From the NCBI GenBank assembly GCA_009991595.1, contig JAACVK010000021.1:28254-70753 (forward strand): DNA of 42,500 nt, given 5' to 3'. Position numbers and translations under genes: made by a program. The notes beneath the pieces were generated by a model. It searched no databases. It was given only the letters and a program-made list of their open reading frames with translations, and was not told where the DNA came from. The DNA is from a bacterium (GTDB lineage: Bacteria; Bdellovibrionota; UBA2428). Shown piece by piece: positions 42,323 through 42,500 of this stretch (position 1 is its first letter; every line of letters starts with the position of its first letter).

Positions 42323-42500
42323 TTAAACTTTCGAAAGCTGGCTTGCTCTTTCACTTAGCCCTTCGACAATTGAGGTAAAATTTCGAAACACTTCAACCTT
42401 ATTGTTTCCAAAAAGCTTAGCCAAGCCCGATTGAATAAGACTCACCTTAGCGGTTCCACCTGTGCAACAAACTCGATCAACGTCAGCCGCAGTAAGTCCG
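42323..42500 (-). CDS. C-terminus of an Hsp70-like chaperone (YegD type), cut by the window edge
   Basis: Minus strand, ending at TAA 42323-42325. The 58 visible residues read GLTAADVDRVCCTGGTAKV, then a pair of helices and VFRNFTSIVEGLSERASQL. The Thr-Gly-Gly-Thr segment is the second phosphate-binding loop of the actin-like ATPase fold, and FTSIVEGL with the closing helix matches YegD-like Hsp70 proteins, which lack the DnaK substrate-binding domain. The rest of the gene, with the N-terminal phosphate loop, lies to the right of the window. The family is inferred from this short piece only. Confidence 0.68.
   Translation of the reverse strand, partial: GLTAADVDRVCCTGGTAKVSLIQSGLAKLFGNNKVEVFRNFTSIVEGLSERASQLSKV

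Noticed and set aside
1-42500. tRNA, rRNA, CRISPR array, insertion sequence or prophage genes.
   Set aside because: I looked for TPsiC-loop GGTTCGA contexts, regularly spaced repeats, transposase and integrase motifs and found none that hold up.

Overview
The window reads as ordinary, gene-dense chromosome of a Gram-negative, flagellated, secretion-rich bacterium, most likely a member of the Bdellovibrionota (Bdellovibrio/Bacteriovorax-like). This assignment is an inference. It rests on a short D0/D1-only flagellin behind a strong sigma-28-type promoter, many small lipoproteins and signal-peptide proteins, a class III cyclase facing a FecR/fibronectin-like/beta-barrel pair, a BFD-DUF309 protein, and a house style of overlapping or converging genes. 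I saw no rRNA, tRNA, CRISPR array, insertion sequence, integrase or phage module. Both edges cut genes: SMC on the left and an Hsp70-like (YegD-type) chaperone on the right.

Region 1 (0-8.6 kb): the SMC ATPase is followed by a secreted tyrosine-phosphatase-like gene broken by an in-frame TAA. Then come a coupled astA-astD pair (arginine succinyltransferase and succinylglutamate semialdehyde dehydrogenase) and a secreted purple-acid-phosphatase-like enzyme. Region 2 (8.6-16.2 kb): a secreted FAM20/HipA-like kinase fold, flagellin, a small ORF, a ComEC competence-domain fragment, two lipoproteins, an HD-GYP phosphodiesterase, BFD-DUF309, PcnB and a small Cys-rich secreted protein.

Region 3 (16.3-21.5 kb) is a self-contained sugar module. 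D-lactate dehydrogenase diverges from ptsG(EIICBA)-ptsH-ptsI, which together hold every phosphotransfer step from PEP to imported sugar. A pair of near-identical 18-bp repeats with a 21-bp period sits in the shared promoter region.

Region 4 (21.6-31.4 kb): a secreted Kinase-PolyVal-like protein, a lipoprotein, a DEAD-box helicase, an unknown gene behind a possible second sigma-28-like promoter, a hotdog thioesterase, and the cyclase/FecR/beta-barrel divergon.

Region 5 (31.4-42.5 kb): hpt coupled to a PhnD-like lipoprotein, a secreted NagZ, a split transketolase coupled to a DUF374 acyltransferase, an AmpG/PAT-like MFS carrier, a KefB-type antiporter and a long helical secreted protein.

The most interesting themes are exported phosphorylation-type enzymes (two kinase folds, one acid phosphatase, one interrupted tyrosine phosphatase) and the cyclase-FecR-barrel divergon, which looks like an uncharacterised envelope-sensing unit.
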